Shown here piece after piece: positions 34,824 through 48,445 of a stretch of 64,000 nucleotides of DNA (position 1 is its first letter; each line of letters begins with the position of its first letter). Origin of the DNA: Orobanche coerulescens (taxonomy: Eukaryota; Streptophyta; Magnoliopsida; Lamiales; Orobanchaceae); the NCBI GenBank assembly GCA_033398695.1, contig CM065815.1:97678501-97742500 (forward strand). The letters are read 5' to 3'. A model generated the notes under the pieces. It was given only the letters and a program-made list of their open reading frames with translations, was not told the origin of the DNA and made no database searches. A program made the translations under genes and the position numbers.

Positions 34824-36979
34824 AATTAACCCTGATACCAACATTGAAAACAAGTTGAAATAAACTTCAGAAACACGAATCACGGTCTACATCAAGACCA
34901 ATATTTTAAAGTGAGTTGCAAGAACTTTGAATTACGAAAATCATCTGGTAACGGGGTCTTAGCTATCACTCAAATATCCGTTACCAATGAGCCTGCCAGG
35001 CGCCTCCCTTGCACACCTGTGCACCGGCGTTCACTCCACTATGTTGGCCGCCCCTTGAACATGTCACCGCGCCGGCGATCACTCCCAAAAGAGCCGCCCC
35101 TTGCACGCGCATTAGGTAACACCAGTGTTCACCAAACATATGGAGCCGCACATTGCAGCGTACACCAGGCCGGAGTACACACCCCGCCCTCAGAGGTTCC
35201 CGGATACGACGTCTCTCACAACAAGTATTCACATTATTACAAACATCAAGTACACAATCAATCGTTGCAACAATTATCAAATCAATACACCAATTCACAC
35301 AATTTATCCGCCAGTCCATAACCACACAATAAACAATAACACGCACGTTATCAATCAAGACCTAACACAATAAGCCTTCGGCACAACCAACCAACGCTAC
35401 ACATATATCCTTTGTATTGCGACTCAACCGAATATATATATATATATAACCTTAATATATTATATGAATAACTATAGTTCATCCATCAATCCAAGTTGAG
35501 TACGTCAACTAGTGTTATCATTCATCACTCGTCGTTCACCGACATAAGCATATATATCAATATACGTATATACATACATATATTTAACATATAAATATAT
35601 ATAAATCTATATATATATATACACACACACATATATATATATATATACATATATACATCCGTATAAATTCATACACTTCGACAACAATGATTTCACGCAG
35701 TTACAATTCGTATATCAAGGTACTTGCCTTGGTAATCTCTCGCGGATACTCCGAAAATACGGTCGATTGGCAAAATCCGGAACTCCAATGAAAACAACGA
35801 TCGGAAGGGATCAACACCAGATTTTTGTAGGGAAATCGTCCCTAATATCCTATCATCGAATAAACAATCAATTACACGAGTAAAAACATCACAAAACGAC
35901 CAAATTTCTCTCTGCGGCATTTCCCCAGACACCTTGAAGGCGTCAAACGTAAGTTCATATAAACGACGAATAGGAAATGGTAAAACCGTGGAAAGAAGAT
36001 GAAAATGATAGAATACAACTTAATCTACAATTATCCATCAGTAATTTAAGTTCATATGGCTCGAACGGACGAAATCTACCAAGATCCCCAATTTCCCAAA
36101 GTTTGGATTTTAGGAAAAACTAACCTTGATTCGATCGATTGAAGGATGTTATGGAATGATCGATCAATGATATGAACTCAGGATCTTCGTGAATTTGTTG
36201 TTCAATAACACGCCTCCTTGCTCTCAAAAGCTCCAGCCGCGGACATGAAGGTAGAGAAGTGAAAAATGGGTGAAAACAGGGCTGCTCGGTCATATATATA
36301 CTAATAACTGACTAGCGTGCGCTAGGTTGTCCGGGTAACGTGCGCTATCGGCCGGCCCTGGTCCAGAATCTTCGGCCGGGGTCCGATAGCGTGGGCAATA
36401 CATCGGCAGAAGTGTGCGCAATCGGCCCGTCCAGGACCTACTGGACTAATCTGCCCGGCCAGGTAGCGTGCGCCGGCCGAGTCGGTAGCGTGCGCTAGCC
36501 TGCCGAAAGAATTGTCCGGCCGTAGCGTGCGCTACCTGCTGGTCTGGCCGAAGTCTAGACCCTACTGCCTAGACTGCCCAGCCGATTAGCGTGCGTTACC
36601 TCCCGGCAGTGGCGTGCGCTACTCCTGCGGGTTAGCGCGCGCAGCTGTCCGGCCGTAGCGTACGCTAGGCCGGTTCCTGCCGCACCTGTCTGGCAGTGCC
36701 CAGCATCCGTGCCGGTTCCTCCCGCAACCGTCCGGCCAGCGCCTGGCTGTCGTGGCCTGACGACTCGATTCCTAAAACGCACGGAACGAACACGACGAAA
36801 CGCTCGCGGACAACAACATCGATCCGAAATGAAATTAATATACAACAAATCACCACATATGGTTGTAAACACAAAATCGATTATCGAGAAAAATAATACC
36901 AATGCTCGGAAACCGAGAAATTTCCGGTCTAAAAAAAGAAAAATTCGAATAAATCAGAATAAAAATCTCGGATATTACA
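34824..36979 (-). repeat. LTR B3, right copy (local duplication plus remainder)
   Basis: Begins at a position equivalent to 30959, runs through TA tracts, TATA and array (36313-36667), and ends GGATATTACA at 36979. It shares variants with the left copy that other B LTRs lack. About 20 bp of one array unit is replaced near 36507. Confidence 0.93.
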
Positions 36980-38952
36980 TTCTACCCCCCTTAAAATAAG
37001 TTCCGTCCCGAAACCTAAAATAGAGAGCGGCGGAACAATCAAGGAAATAACTACTTGCTCAGCCCCAAATCATCACGAGCAAAGCACGAATGCAAGGTTC
37101 AGAAATACGATGAATTGACCAAGCAAGTACAAGGCAGTTTAAAATGGTCGAAAGGTTCACAGATAAATTACCAACAACGAAAGTCATCCCATACCGAAAA
37201 TACTAAGAAGAGTACGGGTAATACATTCCCCCATACTAAGAGGACATTATGATCCCGAAAACTTAGAACAACAAGAGTTGGAAACGTAAAGCAATGAAAC
37301 GAAATACGATCGAAGTCACGATTGTTGAAAAAGACATAGCGTAAAATCTTCATCCTGCTGTGCTAGGATCTCCAGAAGGAGACATAGGGTTTTGGGGCAC
37401 TCCCCGGTCGTTCGCTCTACTTGCCGAAAGGGCAGCATTCCTTGCCAATTCGGAAACTCTCTCGCAGTGTTTCTCCCGATGACCTTCACACCCGCACCGG
37501 TAACAAGTCAAGAGTGGAGAGGGACAATTTGCACGATCATGTCCCTGATGATTACAGTTGAAACATCTTCTCTTCTTACCGAGAATCAGCGATGTTGGTT
37601 TGGGATTCCCAGAGCTCACTCCCGACCGCGAAGACGACGCGTCCGAACGACGTGGGGGTTTGGGAGCCTTAGACTCTTTACCGCCCAGAAATTTTCCCGA
37701 TGTCCTCGGTCTCTTTGCTTCGCTCGTGGGCTCGATCACTGAGGAGATTTCATAGGATATCGTTTGATCTTGATACTCCTTCACTGTAGCATGAATAGTT
37801 GTCGTACAAACCAGCTTGTCGCATCCACTTCCGTCATCACACTTACGTCCGCCAAGGCTCGACATACTAATACAGATAGCACCGTTCAGCGTTATCAAAT
37901 AATCAGTTGTACCGTATACCACAATTATCAACACAAGGTTTAGTTAACATCTATAGAATAATGTAAAGCGTAAAGTTTTCTGAAGTTAATCCCGAGTCCT
38001 TCGACGAGGACGATCATTATATGCAAGCACTTAATGAAAACAAATTTTTGAAAAAGAGAGCGAGTCACGTTACGCCCAAAGCTTGTAAATACTGTCCTAT
38101 ATTTGGAAGAGGGAGTTTATAGAACGACTTTAAAAATTATTTTCGAGTAATGTATAAAAGAGAATTGAAAGTTGAATCGTAACTAATTTGAAATATTTCA
38201 AGTGTTGAGTTCCAAATACCACAATTTAAAAATCTTTCCTCTTCTACCAAAATGTCTAATCGAAATGATTTTTCACCGAAACACGTGACCATTTGACATG
38301 ACTACATTAAATCATGGGTTTTCGCAACATTATAAAATTTCTTAGCACCACTTTAAAATGTTCGTGACATTACAGCACCGTGGCCCCGCACCAGAACTCA
38401 CCAGGCTGAAACCCATTTTTTTTTAAAACGTTCAAAATGCCAAAAGGCCGGTGACGGTAGTATTTTCCAAAACTCACAAAATCATTTGTAAAATATCAAA
38501 TACCGTCATAAGAATACTATCAAAACGTGCAAGACCAAAATATCAAAACTCGGTTTGCAAGATACCAAAAGCCATCTCAAAATACTCACGCAGCGGATAA
38601 AATTAACATTCATAAGTTTATTCTAATAAAGTGCAGAAACAGATAAATATGCTCGACTTCCGAAGCATACTACATAACCATTTTTACTCGGACCGCATAC
38701 TCATGTTATATCCTAAAACAATAATATCACCAACAAGTTCCAATCCCTAGTTCACATTAAACGCATTAGCACAATATAATCAAATACGTATATAAGGGGA
38801 CTTACGATCGGGAGGCTTACCATCACGGATTGCCGGAAGATGATGTCGGAACCACGATACTAATCACAACTCTGATGCGCGCGACTTACACTAGACATGG
38901 ACTTAACCCAACGGCCTAGGTTTTTCGCAAACCTAAGCTCCGATACCATAAA
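36980..38952 (-). mobile_element. Family B internal region 3
   Basis: PPT at 36980-36996, gag fragment 37350-37934, AT-rich leader, PBS 38937-38948. Same 1.97-kb structure as regions 1, 2 and 4, with no pol. Confidence 0.93.
37350..37934 (-). CDS. Gag zinc-knuckle fragment (family B, copy 3)
   Basis: 194 residues, the longest surviving B gag frame. The first about 60 residues have no match I recognise. Then come TVKEYQDQTISYEISS, the Ser-rich linker, and CCHC knuckles CFNCNHQGHDRANC and CYRCGCEGHREKHC, ending about 35 residues later. A start at the internal Met of MSSLGGRKCDDG is also possible. It would bind RNA but lacks the capsid part, so on its own it should not build particles. Confidence 0.7.
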   Translation of the reverse strand: MLIIVVYGTTDYLITLNGAICISMSSLGGRKCDDGSGCDKLVCTTTIHATVKEYQDQTISYEISSVIEPTSEAKRPRTSGKFLGGKESKAPKPPRRSDASSSRSGVSSGNPKPTSLILGKKRRCFNCNHQGHDRANCPSPLLTCYRCGCEGHREKHCERVSELARNAALSASRANDRGVPQNPMSPSGDPSTAG

Positions 38953-40778
38953 TGTAACACCCCCAGAATACGACCGGGAATGTCACATGCCGTAAACCCT
39001 TATCACAAGGATCTACCAGGCTAAACTCCAAAAGACTACTCCAATGATTGACCGACCGGGGTCAAAATTAAATACAAAGTAGACCGACAAGGTCATTAAC
39101 CAATTCAGAAACTAACGACATTCACATTTCAATGACAATAATAAACTTGAACACAGAAAAGAATGAAAACTCATTTTAATAAATAACAACTACACCCATG
39201 TAAGGATGAATACTCGACCGACAGAGACATACCGACCAAAATGAAACAAAAGAAAAGACTCTGACTCTGGTGTGATTAGTATCATTGTCCTCCATCTCCT
39301 TCCAAGCCAATCCTGTGACTGCTCCCGAGCTGCCAAAACCTGAGCGCATAACAGGCACCCACCCCCGAAAACTCGGGGGTTAGCAAACTGGAATTTTGCT
39401 AGTGCAAGTACATAATATACAAGATATACGAATAATAACAGCACAAAACTCAACAGCCGCGAAGCCTTAACACAACCCATACATTCCCATATTCAACACA
39501 GAATAGCACTCGCATACACAAGGTGAAAGATAATCACATAGTCATATTCTATTTGCCGAACATAACACCAATGAAACTTTAAGCGAGCCCAAGGAGTCAA
39601 AGATCTAGTTTGAAAATCCATTTTATAAAAGGAAAAGTATTTTGATAAGATAGCTTGAAAACATTATTAATGACTCGGGTCGTCTTGGGGTTTTGAAAAT
39701 CGAATGGGAATACTATTAGAAAATACTTCAAAAATCTCTCGAGTCCTCGACCCAACATGTGGAAAATAATTTGCAAGAAAACCATTACAACGTTATTCGG
39801 GGTTCTCGACCCAATTTATAAAACACCATCACAAGCGAATCATTACAACATCTCACGAGGTTCTCGGCCCAATCCAAATAATATCATCACAGTACAATCA
39901 AAGGCACAACCTCTCATTCGACAAATCCTGCTCAAGACCCCCGATTAATTAACCCTCGGAGATCACGTCAAATATCCTTGGTTAATTAACCCTGATACCA
40001 ACATTGAAAACAAGTTGAAATAAACTTCAGAAACACGAATCGCGGTCTACATCAAGACCAACATTTTAAAGCGAGTTGCAAGAACTTTGAATTACGAAAA
40101 TCATCTGGTAACGGGGTCTTAGCTATCACTCAAATATCAGTTACCAATAAGCCTGCCAGATGCCTCCCTTGCACACATGTGCACCGGCGTTCACTCTACT
40201 ATGTTGGCCGCCCCTTGAATATGTCACCGCGCCGGCGATCACTACCAAAAGAGCCGCCCCTTGCACGCGCATTAGGTAACACCGGTGTTCACCAAACATA
40301 TGGAGCCGCACATTGCAGCGTACACCAGGCCGGAGTACACACCCCGCCCTCAGAGGTTCCCGGATACGACGTCTCTCACAACAAGTATTCACATTATTAC
40401 AAACATCAAGTACACAATCAATCGTTGCAACAATTATCAAATCAATACACCAATTCACATAATTTATCCGCGAGTCCATAACCACACAATAAACAATAAC
40501 ACACACGTTACCAATCAAGACCCAACACAATAAGCCTTCGGCACAACCAACCAACGCTACACATATATCCATATATTGCGACTCAACCGAATATATATAT
40601 ATATGGATATATATAACCTTACTATATTATATGAATAACTATAGTTCATCCATCAATCCAAGTTGAGTACGTCAACTAGTGTTAGCATTCATCACTCGTC
40701 GTTCACCGACATAGGCATATATATCAATATACGTATATACATACATATATTTAACATATAAATATATATAAATCTCTC

Positions 40779-40810
<32 letters not shown>

Positions 40811-42167
40811 TATATATATACACATATATACATCCGTATAAATTCATACACTTCGACAACAATGATTTCACGCAGTTACAATTCGTATATCAAGGTACTT
40901 GCCTTGGTTATCTCTCGCGGATACTCCGAAAATACGGTCGATTGGCAAAATCCGGAACTCCAATGAAAACAACGATCGGAAGGGATCAACACCAGATTTT
41001 TGTAGGGAAATCATCCCTAATATCCTATCATCGAATAAACAATCAATTACACAAGGAAAAACATCACAAAACGACCAAATTTCTCTCTGCGGCATTTCCC
41101 CGGACACCTTGAAGGCGTCAAACGTAAGTTCATATAAACGACGAATAGGAAATGGTAAAACCGTGGAAAGATGATGAAAATGATAGAATACAACTTAATC
41201 TACAATTATCCATCAGTAATTTAAGTTCACATGGCTCGAACGGACGAAATCTACCAAGATCCCCAATTTTCCAAAGTTTGGATTTTAGGAAAAACTAACC
41301 TTGATTCGATCGATTGAAGGATGTTATGGAATGATAGATCAATGATATGAACTCAGGATCTTTGTGAATTTGTTGTTCAATAACACGCCTGCTTGCTCTC
41401 AAAAGCTCCAGCCGCGGACATGAAGGAAGAGAAGTGAAAAATGGGTGAAAACAGGGCTGCTCGGTCATATATATATACTGATAACTGACTAGCGAGCGCT
41501 AGGTTGTCCGGGTAGCGTGCGCTATCGGCCGGCCCTGGTCCAGAATCTTCGGCTGGGGTCCGATAGTGTGCGCAAGACATCGGCAGCAGCGTGCGCAATC
41601 GGCCTGTCCAGGACCTACTGGACTAATCTGCCCGGCCAAGTAGCGTGTGCCGGCCGAGACGGTAGCGTGCGCTAGCCTGCCGAGTTAGCACGCGCAGCTG
41701 TCCGGCCGTAGCGTGCGCTACCTGTTGGTCTGGCCGAAGTCCAGGCCCTACTGCCTAGACTACCCGGCCGATTAGCGTGTGTTACCTCCCGGCAGTGGCG
41801 TGCGCTACTCCTGCGGCTTAGCGCGCGCAGGTGTCCGGCCGTAGCGTACGCTAGGCCGGTTCCTGCCGCACCTGTCCGGCAGTGCCCAGCATCCGTGCCG
41901 GTTCCTCCCGCAACCATCCGGCCAGCGCCCGGCTGTCGTGGCCTGACGGCTCAATTCCTTAAAACGCACGGAACGAACACGACGAAATGCTCGCGGACAA
42001 CAACATCGATCCGAAATGAAATTAATATACAACAAATCACCACATATGGTCATAAACACAAAATCAATTGTCGAGAAAAATAATACCAACGCTCAGAAAC
42101 CGAGAAATTTCTGGTCTAAAAAAAAGAAAAATTCGAATAAATCAGAATAAAAATCTCGGATATTACA
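38953..42167 (-). repeat. LTR B4
   Basis: 3215 bp, TGTAACACCCCC on the left to GGATATTACA on the right. Array 41490-41853 (first unit TAGCGAGCGCTA), TATA about 41466-41477, GC donor block near 40898-40906, TA/CA tracts about 40589-40830. Confidence 0.94.
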
Positions 42168-44137
42168 TTCTACCCCCCTTAAAATAAGTTTCGTCCTGAA
42201 ACTTAAAATAGACAGCGGCGGAACAATCAAGGAAATGACTACTTTCTCAGCCCCAAATCATCACGAGCAAAGCGCGAATGCAAGGTTCCAGAAATACGAT
42301 GAACTGACCTAGCAAGTACAAGGCAGTTTAAAATGGTCGAAAGGTTCACAAATGAATTACCAACAACGAAAGTCATCCCATACCGAAAATACTAAGAAGA
42401 GTACTGGTAATACATTCCCCTATACTAAGAGGACATTATGATCCCGAAACTTAGAACAACAAGAGTTGGAAACGTAAAGCAATGAAACGAAATACGATCG
42501 AAGTCACGATTGTTGAAAAAGACATAGCGTAAAATCTTCATCTTGTTGTGCTAGGCTCTCCAGAAGGAGACATAGGATTTTGGGGCACTCCCCGGTCGTT
42601 CGCTCTACTTGCCGAAAGGGCAGCATTCCTTGCCAATTCGGAAACTCTCTCGCAGTGTTTCTCCCGATGACCTTCACACCCGCACCGGTAACAAGTCAAG
42701 ATTGGAGAGGGACAATTTGCACGATCATGTCCCTGACGATTATAGTTGAAACATCTTCTCTTCTTACCGAGAATCAGCGATGTTGGTTTGGGATTCCCAG
42801 AGCTCACTCCCGACCGCGAAGACGACGCATACGAACGATGTGGGGGTTTGGGAGCCTTAGACTCTTTACCGCCCAGAAATTTTCCCGATGTCCTCGGTCT
42901 CTTTGCTTCGCTCGTGGCTCGATCACTGAGGAGATTTCATAGGATATCGTTTGATCTTGATACTCCTTCACTGTAGCATGAATAGTTGTCGTACGAACCA
43001 CCTTGTCGCTTCCACTTCCGTCATCACACTTACGTCCGCCAAGGCTCGACATACTAATACAGATAGTACCGTTCAGCGTTATCAAATAATCAGTTGTACC
43101 GTATACCACAATTATCAACACAAGGTTTAGTTAACATCTATAGAATAACGTAAAGCGTAAAGTTTTCTGAAGTTAATCCCGAGTCCTTCGACGAGGACGA
43201 TCATTATATGCAAGCACTTAATGAAAACAAATTTTTGAAAAAGAGAGCGAGTCACGTTATGCCCAAAGCTTGTAAATACTGTCCTATATTTGGAAGAGGG
43301 AGTTTATAGAACGACTTTAAAAATTATTTTCGAGTAATGTATGAAAGAGAATTGAAAGTTGAATCGTAACTAATTTGAAATATTTCAAGTGTTGAGTTCC
43401 AAATACCACAATTTGAAAATCTTTCCTCTTCTACCAAAATGTTTAATCGAAATGATTTTTCACCGAAACACGTGACCATTTGACATGACTACATTAAATC
43501 ATGGGTTTTCGCAACATTATAAAATTTCTTAGCACCACTTTAAAATGTTCGTGACATTACAGCACCGTGGCCCCACACCGGAACTCACCAGGCTGAAAAC
43601 CATTTATTTTAAAACGTTCAAAATGCCAAAAGGCCGGTGACAGTAGTATTTTCCAAAACTCACAAAATCATTTGTAAAATATCAAATACCGTTATAAGAA
43701 TACTATTAAAACGTGCAAGACCAAAATATCAAAACTCGGTTTGCAAGATACCAAAAGCCATCTCAAAATACTCACGCAGCGGATAAAATTAACATTCATA
43801 AATTTATTCTAAAAAGTGCAGAAACAGATAAATATGCTCGACTTCCGAAGCATACTACATAACCATTTTTACTCGGACCGCATACGCATGTTATATCCTA
43901 AAACAATAATATCACCAACAAGTTCCAATCCCTAGTTCACATTAAACGCATTAGCACAATATAATCAAATACGTATATAAGGGGACTTACGATCGGGAGG
44001 CTTACCATCACGGATTGCCGGAAGATGATGTCGGAACCACGATACTAATCACAACTCTGATGCGCGCGATTTACACAAGACATTGACTTAACCCAACGGC
44101 CTAGGTTTTTCGCAAACCTAAGCTCCGATACCATAAA
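42168..44137 (-). mobile_element. Family B internal region 4
   Basis: PPT 42168-42184, gag fragment in two frames (42538-42807 and 42804-43121), leader, PBS 44122-44133. The frame break near 42915 is a one-base loss relative to region 3; the first knuckle reads CFNYNRQGHDRANC, so one zinc ligand (Cys) has become Tyr. Confidence 0.92.
42538..43121 (-). pseudogene. Gag zinc-knuckle fragment (family B, copy 4), frameshifted
   Basis: Same product as copy 3 but broken near 42915 by a one-base loss in the segment after SSVIE. Knuckle 1 has Tyr in place of its second Cys; knuckle 2 (CYRCGCEGHREKHC) is intact. Confidence 0.75.
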
Positions 44138-46646
44138 TGTAACACCCCCAGAATACGACCGGGAATGTCACATGTCGTAGACCCTTATCACAAGGATCTA
44201 CCAGGCTAAACTCCAAAAGACTACTCAGTGATTGACCGACCGGGGTCAAAATTAAATACAAAGTAGACCGACAAGGTCATTAACCAATTCAGAAACTAAT
44301 GACATTCACATTTCAATGACAATAATAAACTTGAACACAGAAAAGAATGAAAACTCAATTTAATAAATAAAAACTACACCAATGCAAGGATGAATACTCG
44401 ACCGACAGAGACATACCGACCAAAATGAGACAAAAGAAAAGACTCTGACTCTGGTGTGATTAGTATCATTGTCCTCCATCTCCTTCCAAGCTAATCCTGT
44501 GTTGCTCAGCCGCCAAAACACAGCGCATAACAGGCACCCACGCCCCGAAAACTCGGGGGTTAGCAAACTGGAATTTTGCTAGTGCAAGTACATAATATAC
44601 AAGATATACGAATAATAACAACACAAAATTCAACAGCCGCGAAGCCTTAACACAACCCATACATTCCCATATTCAACACAGAATAGCACTCGCATACACA
44701 AGGTAAAACATAATCACATAGTCATATTCTATTTGCGGAACATAATACCAATGAAACTTTAAACGAGCCCAAGGAGTCAAAGATCTAGTTTGAAAATCCA
44801 TTCTATAAAAGGAAAAGTATTTTGATAAGATAGCTTGAAAACATTATTAATGACTCGGGCCATCTTGGGGTTTTGAAAATCGAATGGGAATACTATTAGA
44901 AAATACTTCAAAAATCTCTCGAGTCCTCGACCCAACATGTGGAAAATAATTTGCAAGAAAACCATTACAACGCTATTCGGGGTTCTCGACCCAATTTATA
45001 AAACACCATCACAAGCGAATCATTACAACATCTCACGAGGTTCTCGGCCCAATCCAAATAATATCATCACAGTACAATCAAAGGCATAACCTCTCATTCG
45101 ACAAATCCTGCTCAAGACCCCCGATTAATTAACCCTCGGAGATCTCGTCAAATATCCTTGGTTAATTAACCCTGATACCAACATTGAAAACAAGTTGAAA
45201 TAAACTTCAGAAACACGAATCGCGGTCTACATCAAGACCAACATTTTAAAGCGAGTTGCAAGAACTTTGAATTACGAAAATCATCTGGTAACGGGGTCTT
45301 AGCTATCACTCAAATATCCGTTACCAATAAGCCTGCCAGGCACCTCCCTTGCACACCTGTGCACCGGCGTTCACTCCACTATGTTGGCCGCCCCCTGAAC
45401 ATGTCACCGCGCCAGCGATCACTCCCAAAAGAGCCGCCCCTTGCACGCACATTAGGTAACACCGGTGTTCACCAAACATATGGAGCCGCACATTGCAGCG
45501 TACACCAGGCCGGAGTACACAGCCCGCCCTCAGAGGTTCCCGGATATGACGTCTCTCACAACAAGTATTCACATTATTACAAATATCAAGTACACAATCA
45601 ATCGTTGCAACAATTATCAAATCAATACACCAATTCACACAATTTATCCGTCAGTCCATAACCACACAATAAACAATAACACGCACGTTATCAATCAAGA
45701 CCCAACACAATAAGCCTTCAGCACAACCAACCAACGCTACACATATATCCTTATATTGCGACTCAACCGAATATATATATATAGATATATGGATATATAT
45801 AACCTTACTATATTATATGAATAACTATAGTTCATCCATAAATCCAAGTTGAGTACGTCAACTAGTGTTAGCATTCATCACTCGTCGTTCACCGACATAG
45901 GCATATATATCAATATACGTATATACATACATATATTTAACATATAAATATATATAAATATATATATATATATACACACACACATATATATATACATATA
46001 TACATCCGTATAAATTCATACACTTCGACAACAATGATTTCACGCAGTTACAATTCGTATATCAAGGTACTTGCCTTGGTAATCTCTCGCGGATACTCCG
46101 AAAATACGGTCGATTGGCAAAATCCGGAACTCCAATGAAAACAACGATCGGAAGGGATCAACACCAGATTTTTGTAGGGAAATCGTCCCTAATATCCTAT
46201 CATCGAATAAACAATCAATTACATGAGGAAAAACATCACAAAACGACCAAATTTCTCTCTGCGGCATTTCCCCGGACACCTTGAAGGCGTCAAACGTAAG
46301 TTCATATAAACGACGAATAGGAAATGGTAAAACCGTGGAAACATGATGAAAATGATAGAATACAACTTAATCTACAATTATCCATCAGTAATTTAAGTTC
46401 ATATGGCTCGAACGGACGAAATCTACCAAGATCCCCAATTTCCCAAAGTTCGGATTTTAGGAAAAACTAACCTTGATTCGATCGACTGAACGATGTTATG
46501 GAATGATCGATCAATGATATGAACTCAAGATCTTCGTGAATTTGTTGTTCAATAACACGCCTCCTTGCTCTCAAAATCTCCAGCCGCGGACATGAAGGAA
46601 GAGAAGTGAAAAATGGGTGAAAACAGGGCTGCTCGATCATATATTT
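44138..46646 (-). repeat. LTR B5, truncated
   Basis: Matches B4 from the TGTAACACC end through the hairpin/acceptor region, TA/CA tracts, GC donor block and first donor, then stops inside the TATA tract at about 46646, so its array and U3 are missing. The junction is with the interior of element E. Confidence 0.92.
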
Positions 46647-46720
46647 ACCTGTTATACCTCTTTATACTTGAACATTTGAATGATATTGTTTCCTGCATAT
46701 TGAGTATTTATGCTTACAGT

Positions 46721-47950
46721 ATGTTGAGAGGTGGACGTGGATGTGGTCGCGATCGCGGACGCGGATGAAGGAATGCTGAAAGAGAAGCGTCGCCTTCGAA
46801 TCAGGCCACCCACAGCTGAGGCGAGTCACAAAGATCTATTAATAATGAACCAGAACCTGCTGTGCCCGAAATCCTTCGTCAGGTGGTAAACTAGATGACT
46901 CAGTTTGCCCAGGTCGTGGACCGAATGCAGGTGGCAGTAGGATTACAACAAGGAGGTGGATAGCAAGGTATCCCAGACATGGGAAATCGAGGCGACCGAT
47001 GGCTACAGGAGGTGGCAAAGATGCAACCACCTAAATTCGGAGGCTTTTCTGAGACTCCCACATGGGATCATTGGTTTAAGGAACTGGAGAAAATTTTTGC
47101 TGGAATTAATTGCCCAGATGACCAGAGAGCCTCTGTTGCTCAGTACTTTCTGATAGGGGAAGCGTCCGAGTGGTGGGAATCTATCCGGCCTGTAGATCAT
47201 GATGCTGACTGGAGAGAATTTAAATTGATGATGGAAGCTCACTACTTCCCTCGTCCTGTGAGGGAAGCCAAAGTTCAGGAATTTTTCTCCGCACAGCCAT
47301 CAGACGAGCCAGTATCCCAGATAATTAAATTGTTTAATCAGCAGATGGCGTTTGTTCGACACCTGGTCAGAACAGATGCGGAGATGATGATCCATTTTGA
47401 TATGAGAATGAAACCATAGATCCAGAGGTACATGTCCGGTTTTGAGTGTACCACTCTCCGTTAATATCAGGATAAAGCATTGGCGCATAAAATCAAGGAA
47501 GCAGCAATGGAGAAGTTTGCAAAATCCAAGAAGCAGAAAGTCTCTGGTAGTTTCACAGAGCACAAGATAAGCGGGCCCCGCAAGGCCCAGTCATCCTTTC
47601 ATTCATTCAAGAAACCTCCTCACCCATCCAAGAGCGGAAAGAACTTCGGAGCAGTATCAGCCACGACAGATACAACTAGGAAGTGCTTTAACTGTGGTCG
47701 CCCAGGCCACCTTTGGCGTGATTGTTTTCGTACTCCAGTTACATGTTTTGATTGCGGACAGGAAGGGCACCGTACGATGTTTTGCAAGGATGCCAAAAAG
47801 TTTAATGGAACACGTACATCACAGCCAACTCAGAAGGAAGAAAGTATTCAGCAGACGTAGCAGAGTGTTCAGCTGCCCTAAAATTTCGGCCGAGGTCGAG
47901 TCAGAGGACACCGCAAGGGAGCCTCGAGTGTCGGATCCGCTCTCCCACGT
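46721..47950 (+). pseudogene. Element E gag
   Basis: Starts MLRGGRGCGRDRGRG, followed by stops. The capsid-like domain is clear (WDHWFKELEKIF, GEASEWWESIRP, HYFPRPVREAKVQEFF, FDMRMKP), then two CCHC knuckles, CFNCGRPGHLWRDC and CFDCGQEGHRTMFC (about 47684-47785). In-frame stops occur at about 46766, 47417, 47462, 47858 and 47879. An acceptor-like TTATGCTTACAG just precedes the ATG. Confidence 0.88.
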
Positions 47951-48445
47951 ATGTACGAGATGAGGAGGGCAGACGATCAGTATGCTTCTCTCGCATCAGG
48001 TACTATCCAGATTCTTTCGCAGCCAGTTAGCGTCTTATTCGATACAGGAGCTACACATTCATTTATATCCTTGTCTTGTGTAAATCGTTTGAATATTTAT
48101 GGTTTTCATAATTGTGAGCCTTATGTTGTGGATTTACCAAGTGGAGAGAGGATTGTGTGAAACTTAGAAACTAGAGATTTCCCTGTATCATTTGGAGGCA
48201 GAGAGTGGCCCTCAAATCTGATTATGATAGAAATGCAAGGAGACGACCTGATACTCGGATATGATTGGCTTAATCTATATGGAGCTATTGTAAACTACCG
48301 AAAGAGGAATATCTCACTGATAGCTGACGATGGTTCCGAAATACTGTTTGAAGGATGGAAACCAGGAAGTTCAGGAAAGATGATCAAGGCGATGAAAACT
48401 GTCAAATTGTTGAAACAGGGTTGTACCGGATACTGGTGATATGCA
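47951..48445 (+). pseudogene. Element E protease and linker
   Basis: VLFDTGATHSFIS (D-T-G) near 48033-48071, then DDLILGYDWLNLYGAI. Stops at 48158-48160 (TGA) and 48437-48439 (TGA); same frame as gag, so gag-pro-pol was one ORF. Confidence 0.88.
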
